From: Verrucomicrobiota bacterium
GTDB taxonomy: Bacteria; Verrucomicrobiota; Verrucomicrobiia; Limisphaerales; CAIMTB01
Assembly (NCBI GenBank): GCA_963205105.1
Contig: CAUJJW010000021.1
Location: 1 to 45,073 of the forward strand
Length of the DNA: 45,073 nucleotides
Reading direction: 5' to 3'
Under the pieces are notes generated by a model, which was not told where the DNA came from, did not search any database, and saw nothing but the letters and a program-made list of their open reading frames with translations. This document shows positions 1-9,124 of this stretch, piece by piece (positions within the stretch are counted from its first letter, which is position 1; each line of letters opens with the position of its first letter). The translations under genes were made by a program, and so were the position numbers.

Positions 1-2400
1 AAGATGGGCATCTCAACGATCCAATCGTATCGGGGTGCGCAGATTTTCGAAGCGATCGGCCTGAGCAACGGGGTGATCGACAAGTACTTCACCTGGACGG
101 CGTCGCGGGTGGGCGGCATCGGGATTGAACAGATCGCGAAGGAGGTGCTTGCCCGGCACAGCCACGCCTTCCCGGATCGGCCGGTCAACGGTCACACCCT
201 GGATGTGGGCGGCCAGTATCAATGGCGTGCCGACGGTGAGTTGCACCTGTTCAACCCCCAGACCGTGCACAAGCTCCAGAAGGCGGTGCGCACGGCGAAT
301 TACGGGGTGTTTCAGGAATACACGAAGCTGGTCGACGACCAGATGAAGCAGCATTACACCCTCCGCGGGTTGCTGGACTTCAAAGCGGCGACGCCAGTTC
401 CGATCGAGGAGGTCGAATCCGTCGAGACGATCATGCGCCGATTCAAGTCCGGCGCGATGAGCTACGGCTCGATCAGCAGCGAGGCTCACGAGACGATGGC
501 GATCGCCATGAACCGGATCGGGGGCAAGTCGAACACCGGCGAAGGTGGCGAGGATCCGGTCCGCTACACTTGGTCGAATGATCGTGGAGATTCGAAGAAC
601 TCGGCGATCAAGCAGGTTGCGTCGGGCCGTTTTGGCGTGACCAGCCTGTACCTGACCAACGCCCGCGAGATTCAGATCAAGATGGCGCAGGGGGCGAAGC
701 CCGGTGAGGGCGGACAATTGCCGGGAGGCAAGGTTTACCCCTGGATTGCCCGGGTCCGGCATTCGACGCCCGGGGTGGGTCTGATTTCACCGCCGCCGCA
801 CCATGACATCTATTCCATCGAGGATCTGGCGGAGTTGATCCACGACCTGAAGAACGCCAATCGCGCGGCCCGGGTCAGCGTGAAGTTGGTGGCGGAGGTG
901 GGTGTGGGGACGATTGCGGCTGGCGTGGCGAAAGCGCATGCGGACGTGGTGTTGATCTCCGGTTACGATGGCGGAACGGGGGCGTCGCCGCAGACCTCGA
1001 TCAAGCATGCCGGTGTTCCGTGGGAACTCGGTTTGGCGGAGACGCATCAGACCCTGGTGCTGAACAACCTTCGGTCACGCATCGTGGTGGAGACCGACGG
1101 CCAGTTGAAGACCGGCCGGGATGTGATGATCGCCGCATTGTTGGGCGCGGAGGAGTTTGGTTTTGCCACGGCGCCGCTGGTGGCCATGGGTTGCATCATG
1201 ATGCGGGTCTGCCATCTCAACACCTGTCCGGTGGGTGTGGCGACCCAGGATCCGCGGTTGCGGAAGAACTTCATGGGCAAGGCGGAAGACGTGGTGAACT
1301 TCATGCGCTTCATTGCCCAGGAAGTTCGGGAATGGATGGCCAAACTGGGTTTCCGGACCTTCAACGAAATGATCGGTCGGGTGGATCGGCTCGAGCCGCG
1401 CAAAGCGGTGGAGCATTGGAAGGCCCGGGGCCTCGACTTCACCAACGTGCTGTACGCCCCGGAGGTCCCGTCCGACGTCGGCCGGTACTGCCAGATCCCC
1501 CAGGACCATGGGCTCGACAAGTCCATGGACCTCACGACTCTTCTGGGCCTTTGCCAGCCGGCGATCGACCGGGCGGAACCGGTTCAGGCGTCGGTGGCGA
1601 TCCGGAACGTGAACCGGGTGGTCGGCACGATCGTGGGCAATGAGGTGACCAAGAAATGGGGTGCGAACGGGCTGCCGGAGGACACGATCCGCATCCAGTT
1701 CCATGGGAGCGCGGGCCAGAGTTTTGGGGCCTTCATGCCGAAGGGCATGACCTTCAAACTGGAAGGCGATGCCAACGACTACTTCGGCAAGGGCTTGAGC
1801 GGCGGGAAGGTCATCATCTATCCGTCACCCCAATCGACCTTTGCGGCCGAGGACAACATCATCATCGGCAACGTGGCCTTCTACGGTGCGACCGGGGGTG
1901 AAGCCTATGTTCGTGGCATGGCGGGCGAACGCTTCTGCGTCCGGAACTCCGGAGTGAACGCGGTGGTGGAAGCCGTGGGGGACCACGGCTGCGAATACAT
2001 GACCGGCGGCCGGGTGGTGATCCTGGGCAAAACCGGTCGAAACTTCGCCGCGGGCATGTCGGGCGGAGTGGCCTACATCCTGGACGAGGACGGCGACTTC
2101 CCGGTGCGCTGCAACCAGGCGATGGTGGGGGTCGAGAAGCTCGAAGACCCCGATGAAATCGCGGAGGTCCGGTCGATGATCGAACGTCATGTGGCCCACA
2201 CGGGCAGTGAGCGTGGCAAGTCCGTACTCGCGGCCTGGCAGGAAAAAATTGGCCGATTCCTGCGGGTGATGCCGCGGGATTACAAGCGTGTGTTGCAGTC
2301 GCTGAAGGAAGCTGAGAAGCGTGGGCTGACCGGCGAGGAAGCGGCCAATGCCGCGTTTGAAGCCAATGCACGCGACGCCTCGCGACTGGGCGGCGGCTGA
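1..2400 (+). CDS. gltB: Glutamate synthase (GOGAT) large subunit, 3' part
   Basis: The reading frame is already open at base 1, so the Met at base 4 is internal and the gene starts upstream of the window; 799 residues are visible. The protein makes glutamate from glutamine-derived ammonia and 2-oxoglutarate in the cytosol. The FMN/2-oxoglutarate synthase domain is recognisable by [12 protein letters not shown] and [13 protein letters not shown]. It is followed by the 3Fe-4S cysteines C398, C404 and C409 in [15 protein letters not shown], with the family's C-x5-C-x4-C spacing. The C-terminal 250 or so residues form the GXGXG beta-helix (repeated G-G-x-A/V motifs). The N-terminal glutaminase domain is not in the window. 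gltD follows after 76 bp, which is the usual operon order. Confidence 0.97.
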   Translation, partial: KMGISTIQSYRGAQIFEAIGLSNGVIDKYFTWTASRVGGIGIEQIAKEVLARHSHAFPDRPVNGHTLDVGGQYQWRADGELHLFNPQTVHKLQKAVRTANYGVFQEYTKLVDDQMKQHYTLRGLLDFKAATPVPIEEVESVETIMRRFKSGAMSYGSISSEAHETMAIAMNRIGGKSNTGEGGEDPVRYTWSNDRGDSKNSAIKQVASGRFGVTSLYLTNAREIQIKMAQGAKPGEGGQLPGGKVYPWIARVRHSTPGVGLISPPPHHDIYSIEDLAELIHDLKNANRAARVSVKLVAEVGVGTIAAGVAKAHADVVLISGYDGGTGASPQTSIKHAGVPWELGLAETHQTLVLNNLRSRIVVETDGQLKTGRDVMIAALLGAEEFGFATAPLVAMGCIMMRVCHLNTCPVGVATQDPRLRKNFMGKAEDVVNFMRFIAQEVREWMAKLGFRTFNEMIGRVDRLEPRKAVEHWKARGLDFTNVLYAPEVPSDVGRYCQIPQDHGLDKSMDLTTLLGLCQPAIDRAEPVQASVAIRNVNRVVGTIVGNEVTKKWGANGLPEDTIRIQFHGSAGQSFGAFMPKGMTFKLEGDANDYFGKGLSGGKVIIYPSPQSTFAAEDNIIIGNVAFYGATGGEAYVRGMAGERFCVRNSGVNAVVEAVGDHGCEYMTGGRVVILGKTGRNFAAGMSGGVAYILDEDGDFPVRCNQAMVGVEKLEDPDEIAEVRSMIERHVAHTGSERGKSVLAAWQEKIGRFLRVMPRDYKRVLQSLKEAEKRGLTGEEAANAAFEANARDASRLGGG

Positions 2401-2409
2401 GACTGCCAT

Positions 2410-2433
2410 GGGCGCGAACCCGGGTTCGCGCCC
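2410..2433. repeat. Perfect 24-bp palindrome between gltB and gltD
   Basis: The half-site GGGCGCGAACCC is followed directly by its exact reverse complement. In RNA it can fold to a stem of about 10 bp with a CCGG tetraloop, starting 10 nt after the gltB stop. No U-tract follows, so it is not a canonical intrinsic terminator. It may protect the gltB 3' end, attenuate read-through into gltD, or bind a dimeric protein. The function is inferred; the symmetry is read directly. Confidence 0.75.
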
Positions 2434-2476
2434 GAACCCACATCCATCACCCCTTTAAGACTGAGAGAAGAAGCCC

Positions 2477-3961
2477 ATGGGCAAACCGACAGGATTCCTA
2501 GATTACGTACGCGAACTTCCACTGGACCGCTCGGCGATCCAGCGGATCAGCGATTGGAACGAGTTCCACGAGCACATGGCGGAGGACAAACTCCGCACCC
2601 AGGCGGCACGCTGCATGGATTGCGGCGTCCCGTTCTGCCACACGGGGACGTTGATTAGTGGCATGGCCTCCGGGTGCCCGATCAACAACCTGATTCCCGA
2701 GTGGAACGACCTCGTCTACCGCGGTCTATGGCATGAAGCCCTCGATCGCCTTCACAAGACCAACAACTTCCCCGAGTTCACCGGGCGCGTCTGTCCGGCA
2801 CCGTGCGAAGGTTCCTGCGTGTTGGGAATCAACGCGCCGCCCGTCACGATCAAGAACATCGAATGCACGATCATCGACCACGGCTGGGAATCCGGTTGGG
2901 TTTTGCCTGAACCGCCGAAACGACGGACCGGGAAGAAGGTGGCGGTGATTGGATCAGGGCCGGCTGGTTTGTCGGCGGCAGCCCAACTCAACAAGGCGGG
3001 GCATTGGGTGAAGGTGTTCGAACGTGCCGATCGACCGGGTGGGTTGCTGATGTACGGCATCCCGAACATGAAGCTGGACAAGAAACTCGTCGTTCAGCGC
3101 CGTCTGGATCTGATGGTGAAGGAAGGCATTGAGTTTGCCTGCAACACCGAGGTGGGCCGGGATGTGCCCGCTTCGAAGCTGATGGAGGAATTCGACGCCA
3201 TCGTTTTGTGCACGGGCGCCACCAAGCCTCGCGACCTGCCCATCGAAGGCCGGAATCTGAAGGGCATTCATTTCGCCATGGAATTCCTCACCGCCAACAC
3301 CAAGGCAGTGCTGGAGGGGCATTTCAACGGCAACCTCATCTCGGCCGCAGGCAAGGATGTGATCGTGATCGGTGGCGGCGACACCGGTACCGACTGCGTG
3401 GGCACTTCGCTGCGCCATGGGTGTCGGAGTCTGGTGCAGGTCGAAATCCTGCCCAAGTCGCCGACCGAACGCGCCGCGGACAACCCGTGGCCGGAGTGGC
3501 CGAAGGTTTACAAGATGGACTATGGCCAGGAGGAGGCGGCGGCCAAGTTTGGGGCGGATCCGCGCGTCTATCTGACCACGGCAAAGAAGTTCATCGCGGA
3601 TGAGAATGGGCACGTCAGCGGCGTCCATCTGGTCAACATCACCTGGAAGAAGAACGAAAAGGGACAGTTCATCCCTGAGGATGTTCCGGGCAGCGATCGG
3701 GTGGTGCCGGCTCAGCTCGTGCTGCTCGCCATGGGCTTTCTCGGGCCCGAACAGCCATTGCTCGAGCAACTGGGGATTGAGCGGGATCCACGTTCCAACG
3801 CCAAAGCGGATCATGGCCGATTCCAGACAAGCCTGCCGAAGGTGTTTGCGGCGGGGGACTGTCGCCGAGGCCAGAGCCTGGTGGTTTGGGCCTTCAACGA
3901 AGGCCGTGGCGCCGCGCGCGAGTGCGATCGCTGGCTGATGGGCGCCACCGATCTGCCGTAA
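2477..3961 (+). CDS. gltD: Glutamate synthase small subunit (NADPH-dependent)
   Basis: A 494-residue protein, full length for the GltD beta subunit. It passes electrons from NAD(P)H via FAD and 4Fe-4S clusters to the large subunit. The N-terminal cysteine clusters are C46, C49, C54 and C67, and C106, C110 and C114 (CPAPCEGSC). An FAD dinucleotide fold follows at about residues 155-165 ([14 protein letters not shown]), and a second nucleotide fold for NADPH lies near residue 295 ([13 protein letters not shown]). The C-terminal flavin motif is [16 protein letters not shown]. The start ATG has a purine-rich GAGAGAAGAAG stretch just upstream, one of the few plausible ribosome sites in the window. 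The gene lies 76 bp downstream of gltB, separated by a perfect palindrome. Confidence 0.97.
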   Translation: MGKPTGFLDYVRELPLDRSAIQRISDWNEFHEHMAEDKLRTQAARCMDCGVPFCHTGTLISGMASGCPINNLIPEWNDLVYRGLWHEALDRLHKTNNFPEFTGRVCPAPCEGSCVLGINAPPVTIKNIECTIIDHGWESGWVLPEPPKRRTGKKVAVIGSGPAGLSAAAQLNKAGHWVKVFERADRPGGLLMYGIPNMKLDKKLVVQRRLDLMVKEGIEFACNTEVGRDVPASKLMEEFDAIVLCTGATKPRDLPIEGRNLKGIHFAMEFLTANTKAVLEGHFNGNLISAAGKDVIVIGGGDTGTDCVGTSLRHGCRSLVQVEILPKSPTERAADNPWPEWPKVYKMDYGQEEAAAKFGADPRVYLTTAKKFIADENGHVSGVHLVNITWKKNEKGQFIPEDVPGSDRVVPAQLVLLAMGFLGPEQPLLEQLGIERDPRSNAKADHGRFQTSLPKVFAAGDCRRGQSLVVWAFNEGRGAARECDRWLMGATDLP

Positions 3962-3970
3962 GGCAGGTCG

Positions 3971-4042
3971 GGCCGGTCGAGGCCGGTCGATGGGCGCGGG
4001 CTGACTGAGGCCGGGTGGTGGCCTAGCGCCGGCCTAGCGCCG
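3971..4042. repeat. Short tandem duplications at the convergent gltD / secreted-protein ends
   Basis: GGCCGGTCGA occurs twice in direct succession (3971-3980 and 3981-3990). The 11-mer GCCTAGCGCCG occurs twice in succession (4021-4031 and 4032-4042). The second pair contains the stop codon of the minus-strand gene ending at 4034, so the stop region itself is duplicated. These look like slippage duplications in the 72-bp convergent gap. No classical terminator is visible there. Confidence 0.7.
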
Positions 4043-5284
4043 GATCCGGTAGGAGCGGGCCGGGTTTGCCGCGGCAGTGGTGTCGCGGAACTCGGCTTGA
4101 GGCGTGATGAACTGAATCGTTCCGACTTCGGTCCACGTCCGGAAATCCGTGGTGGCTTCGACGATCGCCGGTTTGAGATCGGGCAGGCCGCTGGCGGCGA
4201 TGACCACGGAGCCGCCGGGTTCGCGTCGGATGCCGCGGATCAGGTACACGGGACCTCGGCCGGTGGGGTGATAGGTGCGATAAAACCGGTTCACGCCAGT
4301 GGGAACCTTGTCCTCGTAGGTGGCGACGCCGAAGAGCAGGTAAATGACATCGATGGGCTTCCAGTGGACCCGATCTTCGGAGACTTCGAGGATTTGGGCG
4401 GTGTTACGGGGCCCGGCGAAGTAGAGAGTGTTGGTTCCGTTGGTGGAGGTCTGGATATCCCGGAGCACCACGGATGAGCCAGGGTAGGGCGACAGTCGGG
4501 TCCTATAAAGGCGAGGGGTGCCATCCGTGGATGCGGTGTCCAGAAAACTGCCTTCCCCGGTGGTGAGCAGTCGGATGGTGCCCACCGTCAGCCAGTGCTG
4601 GTTGTCGGTGGAGGACTCCAGGACGTGTTCCGTGCCGACGGGTCCCGTGATGGTGATGAGCGAACCGCCAGGATTGTTGGTGACGGTCATCACCACCGGT
4701 GGGTCTGGGATGGCTTCGAAACGCGCGGCGAAACTGGCCGAAACCCCTTCCTCCAGCAGCTGGAGTTGGAAACCGTCCGCCGCGCGGACCCAGTAGTCCC
4801 GGAAACTCGAACCCACCGTGGGAGGGTGATAGACTTCAAGCCCGGCGCGTGTGCCGGGCTCGGTGCCGGCGCCTCGGATCAGGATCGTCCAGGTGACGAA
4901 GTTGGGGACGGGAACGGCGACGTCGGCAATACGGATGTTTTGAGGTCCCGGCAAGATGGCGATGTCCGTGCTTTCGTAGAGCAGCTCGCCTGGGGTCGGG
5001 ATGTTGACCGATTCGAAGGGAAGGATGGGGCCGTTGTTTCGGTAGATGCGAAAGCGGGCCGAGACGTTGGGGGGCAGGTTGGTTTCGCCCAGGACGGAAA
5101 AAGTCATCGCCGTGATGACCCTGGCGGTACCGGTGAAGTCGATTTCGTCGCCGAACTCCTCCTGCAGTGAGACGTAGTACGCCCGGTAATTGGTGGAGTT
5201 GTCGTAGATCAACTCTGCCGGCGCCGAGAGGTGGAGGGTGCAAAGCAGGCCCAACACGTGGCTCGCGAGCCCCAGGCGGCGCAT
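4034..5284 (-). CDS. Secreted protein with three C-terminal repeats, function unknown
   Basis: The start at 5284 gives 416 residues beginning with a clean Sec signal ([20 protein letters not shown], then APA). Upstream in-frame ATGs at 5371 and 5410 would only add a Pro/Ser-rich tail before the signal. Residues about 24-200 form a beta-rich domain ([13 protein letters not shown]...) of the kind called choice-of-anchor in Verrucomicrobia and Planctomycetes. Three related modules of roughly 60-80 residues follow. Each carries a motif like V-E-x-S/T-T-D-x-x-x-W and ends in a Y-R-(T/I)-R motif (LYRTRL, FYRTYH, SYRIRR). No catalytic motif is seen. A role as an extracellular or surface structural protein is inferred. 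It lies at the end of a long minus-strand gene series. Confidence 0.75.
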   Translation of the reverse strand: MRRLGLASHVLGLLCTLHLSAPAELIYDNSTNYRAYYVSLQEEFGDEIDFTGTARVITAMTFSVLGETNLPPNVSARFRIYRNNGPILPFESVNIPTPGELLYESTDIAILPGPQNIRIADVAVPVPNFVTWTILIRGAGTEPGTRAGLEVYHPPTVGSSFRDYWVRAADGFQLQLLEEGVSASFAARFEAIPDPPVVMTVTNNPGGSLITITGPVGTEHVLESSTDNQHWLTVGTIRLLTTGEGSFLDTASTDGTPRLYRTRLSPYPGSSVVLRDIQTSTNGTNTLYFAGPRNTAQILEVSEDRVHWKPIDVIYLLFGVATYEDKVPTGVNRFYRTYHPTGRGPVYLIRGIRREPGGSVVIAASGLPDLKPAIVEATTDFRTWTEVGTIQFITPQAEFRDTTAAANPARSYRIRR

Positions 5285-5422
5285 GAACTGGAGGAGGGAC
5301 GGGATTGGCTTTTTGGCGGGGTTCGACGAAGGACTCGTAGGAACCGGCCGCAGGACGATCTGTGTCTCCATGGACGACGGGACGTTGCCGCGACCCACCC
5401 CAGTCGTCATCAGGTATTTTGG

Positions 5423-6118
5423 CTATGGAATGGTCCGGTTCTGGCGTGGGGAGGGGCGGTTGGTTCGAAGACCTTCGGAGATGCCGGCGGTGATTTCGCG
5501 GATCAGGATCCGAAAAAGCAGGGGATGGAGGTCTTCGGTGGTTCGGACATTCCGGACCACTTCGCGAGTGACATTCAGGGCGATGGGTCGATGGAAACCC
5601 GGGGGCTGGAGGTCGACGAGGTGGAGGGTGCCCAAGGTGAGGTCGAGAGTATCGATGCCGCCGAAGTGGAAGCCCGGGGGGCCGAGAAAGACCAGGTCGA
5701 CAAGGGAGGCGTTGCTGTTCATGGCGTCCTGGAGTGCGAACACGTTGGTGCGTCCATCGGCACTGCGCACGGCCGAGGCCTCGGCGAGGTGAACCTCGGC
5801 CAAGCGCAAACGGATTTCGCGGCGGGCAAATGCCGCGGTGTCGAGTTCGAAGCGCATCCTGGGCACGACCAGCAGCCAGGACCCTCCGAATTCAGGGCTG
5901 TTGCGCAGTTGCAGTTGCTCGAGCGTGAGCGAGGCTCCGCGCAAGTCGATGGAAGCGGAACCAAGCTCCGTTTCGAGGCCGGTCACGGACCGGAGCCGGA
6001 ACACCAGCCACTCCCGCAGCAAGGCGTCACGAAACAGCACGAGCGCCACCGTCAGGACGACGGCGAGCGCGACGAGCCGCAGGGACCACCGGAAAGCAAA
6101 GCGGATCAGGGCCAGCAC
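5423..6118 (-). CDS. Short AsmA-like membrane protein
   Basis: The GTG at 6118 starts 5 bp after the stop of the upstream gene. The longer ATG start at 6163 would overlap that gene by 40 bp and add a basic Pro/Arg stretch. The product is about 231 residues, with one N-terminal membrane segment (about residues 12-29, LVALAVVLTVALVLFRD). A periplasmic region follows with the pattern LxxLRxVTGLETELGSASIDLRGASLTLEQLQLRN, typical of the first beta-strands of AsmA/DUF748 envelope proteins. Full-length AsmA proteins exceed 500 residues, so this is a short relative holding only the N-terminal part. An envelope role is inferred from the family; no enzyme motif is present. Confidence 0.65.
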   Translation of the reverse strand: MLALIRFAFRWSLRLVALAVVLTVALVLFRDALLREWLVFRLRSVTGLETELGSASIDLRGASLTLEQLQLRNSPEFGGSWLLVVPRMRFELDTAAFARREIRLRLAEVHLAEASAVRSADGRTNVFALQDAMNSNASLVDLVFLGPPGFHFGGIDTLDLTLGTLHLVDLQPPGFHRPIALNVTREVVRNVRTTEDLHPLLFRILIREITAGISEGLRTNRPSPRQNRTIP

Positions 6119-6123
6119 CGGAG

Positions 6124-6735
6124 TCAGGCCAGCACGATGTCTTCGGGGCGGACATCGAGGCATTCATCCTGATCCTCCCAAACCAGTGCTGGGTACAACT
6201 CCAGCAATTTGGGCAGGTGGGTCTTTGCGACCCGCGCCAGGAGTTTCTCGGAACGACGTGCGGCGTCGTCCAGGGCGCGTTCAAAATTTCCGGCCTGCTT
6301 GCGCTGGCGGTCGTCCCAATGGGCGACGTCGTGAACCTGGGCGTATTCCTCGGCCCATTTTTTGATGGGCAATTGGATGGCGGGTGGCAGGTCGGCGAAG
6401 GCGACGGCGGTGGAACCGCAGTGTTGGCAGAGGAGGCCGGACTCGACGATGTCCCGGGTGAACAAGGGGAGGAGGGGAGCCCGGCAACATTCGGCTTCCC
6501 GATAGCCGCCGGGGGCATTGGCCAGGCGTTTGAGCCAGACCTGCCGGTCATGGCCCGCCTGGGCGGCGAGCCGGTAGGCCCCGACCAGGGGGTGAGACAT
6601 TCGCCAAAGCCTTCCTTCCAGTTGGCCCAGGGTTTGCGACATCCAGCGGGCCAGGGTCAGGTCATCGAATCCTCGAAAGACATCGCCATACTCTTCCCAA
6701 AGCCGTTCTACAGGTGCATCCGCGCCGTCAGACAT
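6124..6735 (-). CDS. Conserved-looking protein with possible zinc site, function unknown
   Basis: I do not recognise the family. The ATG at 6735 gives 203 residues (MSDGADAPVE...); an in-frame ATG at 6798 would add 21 residues. No signal peptide or membrane segment is visible. A double cysteine (C83, C84) and a CQHC pair (C103, C106) make a candidate zinc-binding site. The C-terminal half is helical and charged (KKWAEEYAQVHDVAHWDDRQRKQ) and ends in an acidic patch. It lies between the beta-ketoacyl synthase gene and the AsmA-like gene on the same strand, with 77 and 5 bp gaps. Co-transcription is therefore likely, but the function is unknown. Confidence 0.6.
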   Translation of the reverse strand: MSDGADAPVERLWEEYGDVFRGFDDLTLARWMSQTLGQLEGRLWRMSHPLVGAYRLAAQAGHDRQVWLKRLANAPGGYREAECCRAPLLPLFTRDIVESGLLCQHCGSTAVAFADLPPAIQLPIKKWAEEYAQVHDVAHWDDRQRKQAGNFERALDDAARRSEKLLARVAKTHLPKLLELYPALVWEDQDECLDVRPEDIVLA

Positions 6736-6812
6736 GGCCGCGAGACTGGGTATGCGACGCGAATTTGTCCAATCGGGTTTGCGGATTGTGATGCGCAAGA
6801 ATCTTACGGAGA

Positions 6813-8006
6813 TCAGGGGCGCTGAAACACCAGCGCGGCGGCGTTGCCCCAGAACCCGAGCGAAGTGGAGAGGACGGCTTCGGTATGGAGGGCGCGTGGT
6901 TGGTCGAGAATCAGGTCCAGCTGGAGGTCGGGATCGGGATCGCGGCAGGTCCAGGTGGGTGGTGCCTTTTGAGCGCGCAGAGCCTGGATGGCCAGGATTG
7001 CTTCAAGAGCCGGAGCGGCGCCGAAGGCATGTCCCGTGACGGCCTTGGTGGAGCTGACCGCAGGCGGGGATGGGTTCCGGCCGAACACGGTGTGGATCGC
7101 GGCGGCTTCGGCGGCATCGTTGACCATGGTGCCGGTGCCGTGGGCGTTGAGGTAGCCGATGGCGTCGGGACTCAGGGAAGCGCGGTCGAGGGCTTGCCGG
7201 ATCACCTCGGCGAGGCCGGCGCCGTCGGAGCGGGTGGCGACGCGGTTGTGGGCCTCGGAACCCAGCGCCGCACCGGCGAGCACCGCCAGCGGCGTGAGCT
7301 TGCGGGAAGAGGCGTGCGTCGCGGTCTCCAGGACGAGGAAGGCGGCCCCTTCGCCGGGCACCATGCCGTTCCGGGTGCGATCGAAGGGTCGACAGGCGAA
7401 GGCTGGATCCGGGTGGGAACCGAGCAGTCCGGCGGCTAGGAACTGATCGAGAAGGGGCTCCACCAGGGGTGCTTCGGCGCCTCCGGCCAGGACAGCGTCC
7501 ACCTCGCCGGCGCGCAGGAGGGTGGCGCCGAAGGCGATGGCGTGGGCTGCGGAGGCGCACGCGGCGGAGAGGGTAAGGCAGGGACCCCGGATCTGGAACG
7601 CCAGGGACAAGGCACCGCTGAGGGAGGCGATGGCGGTGTTGGTGGCGTGGGAGGGGCGCAGGCGCGGGGGGCGAGGTTCGCTCCATTTCCCGGCCGGTCC
7701 GCGTGAATTGCCGACGAGAATGGCGATACGAAGGGGATCGACGGATTCGAGTCGGGCGGCGGCAAATGCTTCACTCGCGGCGGCAAGTGCCAGGTGGACA
7801 CAGCGGTCCATGCGGCGTGCCTGTGGGAAGCGAACAAACGGGGGCGGTGTCGGGGCTGGCAGCGTGAGAATCCCGGCGGGGGTGAGGTGGAGGGTCGGGG
7901 CGGGAGCCACCGCATGGATCAAGCGCTGGGAGAATTCGGGAACGGAGGAGCCTGCGGCGGACCAGACGCCCATCCCTGAGACGACAATGGCATCGGGGCG
8001 GGTCAT
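6813..8006 (-). CDS. Beta-ketoacyl-ACP synthase (FabF/KAS II-like)
   Basis: The start at 8006 (MTRPDAIVVSGMGVWSAAGS) gives 397 residues, near the usual length of 400-415. A condensing-enzyme thiolase fold is clear. The nucleophile is C150 in SAACASAAHA, and the catalytic histidines are H289 (NAHGTGT) and H326 (KAVTGHAFGA), with K321 beside the latter. The enzyme would condense malonyl-ACP with an acyl-ACP during fatty acid or related acyl-chain synthesis. No acyl carrier protein, ketoreductase or dehydratase gene is near, and the neighbours are purQ and an unknown protein. It may therefore be a specialised paralogue rather than the housekeeping FabF. The gene lies 64 bp downstream of purQ. 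Confidence 0.9.
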   Translation of the reverse strand: MTRPDAIVVSGMGVWSAAGSSVPEFSQRLIHAVAPAPTLHLTPAGILTLPAPTPPPFVRFPQARRMDRCVHLALAAASEAFAAARLESVDPLRIAILVGNSRGPAGKWSEPRPPRLRPSHATNTAIASLSGALSLAFQIRGPCLTLSAACASAAHAIAFGATLLRAGEVDAVLAGGAEAPLVEPLLDQFLAAGLLGSHPDPAFACRPFDRTRNGMVPGEGAAFLVLETATHASSRKLTPLAVLAGAALGSEAHNRVATRSDGAGLAEVIRQALDRASLSPDAIGYLNAHGTGTMVNDAAEAAAIHTVFGRNPSPPAVSSTKAVTGHAFGAAPALEAILAIQALRAQKAPPTWTCRDPDPDLQLDLILDQPRALHTEAVLSTSLGFWGNAAALVFQRP

Positions 8007-8070
8007 GGGCAGCAGAAGCCGCCTGTGCGGACGAACGGGCCGGAAAGTGGAACGCGCGAGGGTTGCCGGG

Positions 8071-8784
8071 TCACGCGGCGCGCGAGGCGGCACGCTCGCG
8101 CAGGTACGCGAGAATGCCGTCGAAGATCAGGCGACCGTCCTCGCCGCCCAGGATGGATTCGCAGGCACGTTCCGGGTGCGGCATGAGGCCGGCGACGTTG
8201 CGTCGGGCATTGCAAATGCCGGCGATGTTTTGAACGGAACCGTTGGGGTTGGCGTCGTCGGTCGGGTTACCGGCGGCATTGGCATACTCCCAGAGGATTT
8301 GGTCCTTGGCCCGGAGTGTGGCCAGCGTCTCGGTATCGGCGAAGTAACAGCCATCGCCATGGGCGATGGGGACGCGAAGGATTCGGCCGCCGGGGATGGC
8401 GCGGGTGAAGGGGGAGCGTCGGGTGACGGTGCGCAGGTAGACCTGTTCGCAACGAAACTGGAGGGAGCGGTTGCGGATGAGGGCGCCGGGGAGGAGTCCG
8501 GCTTCGCAGAGGACCTGGAAGCCGTTGCAGATGCCGAGGACGATGCCGCCGTTCGAGGCGAACTGCTGCACGGCCTGCATGACGGGACTGAATCGGGCGA
8601 TGGCGCCGCAGCGCAGGTAATCGCCATAGCTGAAGCCACCGGGAACGACGACGGCATCCGCGCCGGCCAGGGAGGTTTCCTTGTGCCAGACCAAGTCGGC
8701 CTCCTGGCCCAGGATGTTGCGGAGGGCGTGAACCGCGTCCTGATCGCAGTTGGACGCGGGGAACTGGATGACAGCGAAGCGCAT
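8071..8784 (-). CDS. purQ: Phosphoribosylformylglycinamidine synthase, glutaminase subunit
   Basis: A 237-residue class I glutamine amidotransferase. It supplies ammonia to PurL for step four of purine synthesis. The catalytic triad is visible: C86 in GICNGFQ, and H203 and E205 in MPHPERA. PGGFSYGDYLRCGAIAR is the family hallmark. Length matches the stand-alone PurQ of the three-subunit PurLSQ enzyme. The presence of purS 9 bp upstream supports this. purL is not in the window, so the large subunit must be encoded elsewhere. Confidence 0.97.
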   Translation of the reverse strand: MRFAVIQFPASNCDQDAVHALRNILGQEADLVWHKETSLAGADAVVVPGGFSYGDYLRCGAIARFSPVMQAVQQFASNGGIVLGICNGFQVLCEAGLLPGALIRNRSLQFRCEQVYLRTVTRRSPFTRAIPGGRILRVPIAHGDGCYFADTETLATLRAKDQILWEYANAAGNPTDDANPNGSVQNIAGICNARRNVAGLMPHPERACESILGGEDGRLIFDGILAYLRERAASRAA

Positions 8785-8793
8785 GGGGTGGGA

Positions 8794-9039
8794 TTAGTCG
8801 GCGATCTCGAGCCGGAAATCCTCGATGATGGGGTTGCTCAGAAAGCGGTGGCTGGCGTCTTCGAGGGCTTGGCGGGCCGTTTCCGGATCGCTGCCGGGGG
8901 CCAGGTCGATCTCGATGTATTTACCGACATGCACACCCTGGATGCCGCTGTAGCCCATGTGTTCGAGGGCGTTCTGGACGGTTTTCCCTTGGGGATCGAG
9001 GACGGCCTTTTTGGGGGTGATGATGATCTTTGCTTTCAC
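8794..9039 (-). CDS. purS: Phosphoribosylformylglycinamidine synthase subunit PurS
   Basis: An 81-residue protein of the normal PurS size. It bridges PurL and PurQ and helps channel ammonia. It opens with KAKIIITPKKAVLDPQGKTV and continues with a typical GYSGIQGVHVGKYIEIDL strand. The start codon is GTG; no ATG lies at the expected position. No Shine-Dalgarno sequence is visible. purQ follows after 9 bp on the same strand, so the two are an operon. Confidence 0.95.
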   Translation of the reverse strand: MKAKIIITPKKAVLDPQGKTVQNALEHMGYSGIQGVHVGKYIEIDLAPGSDPETARQALEDASHRFLSNPIIEDFRLEIAD

Positions 9040-9124
9040 AGCGAGGGGCGGATGCCGGACGAACCGGACGTCGGAAGGTTGGCTGGCGCGGTTCGTCTGG
9101 GCGAGTCGATTTTGTGGGTCCCGC

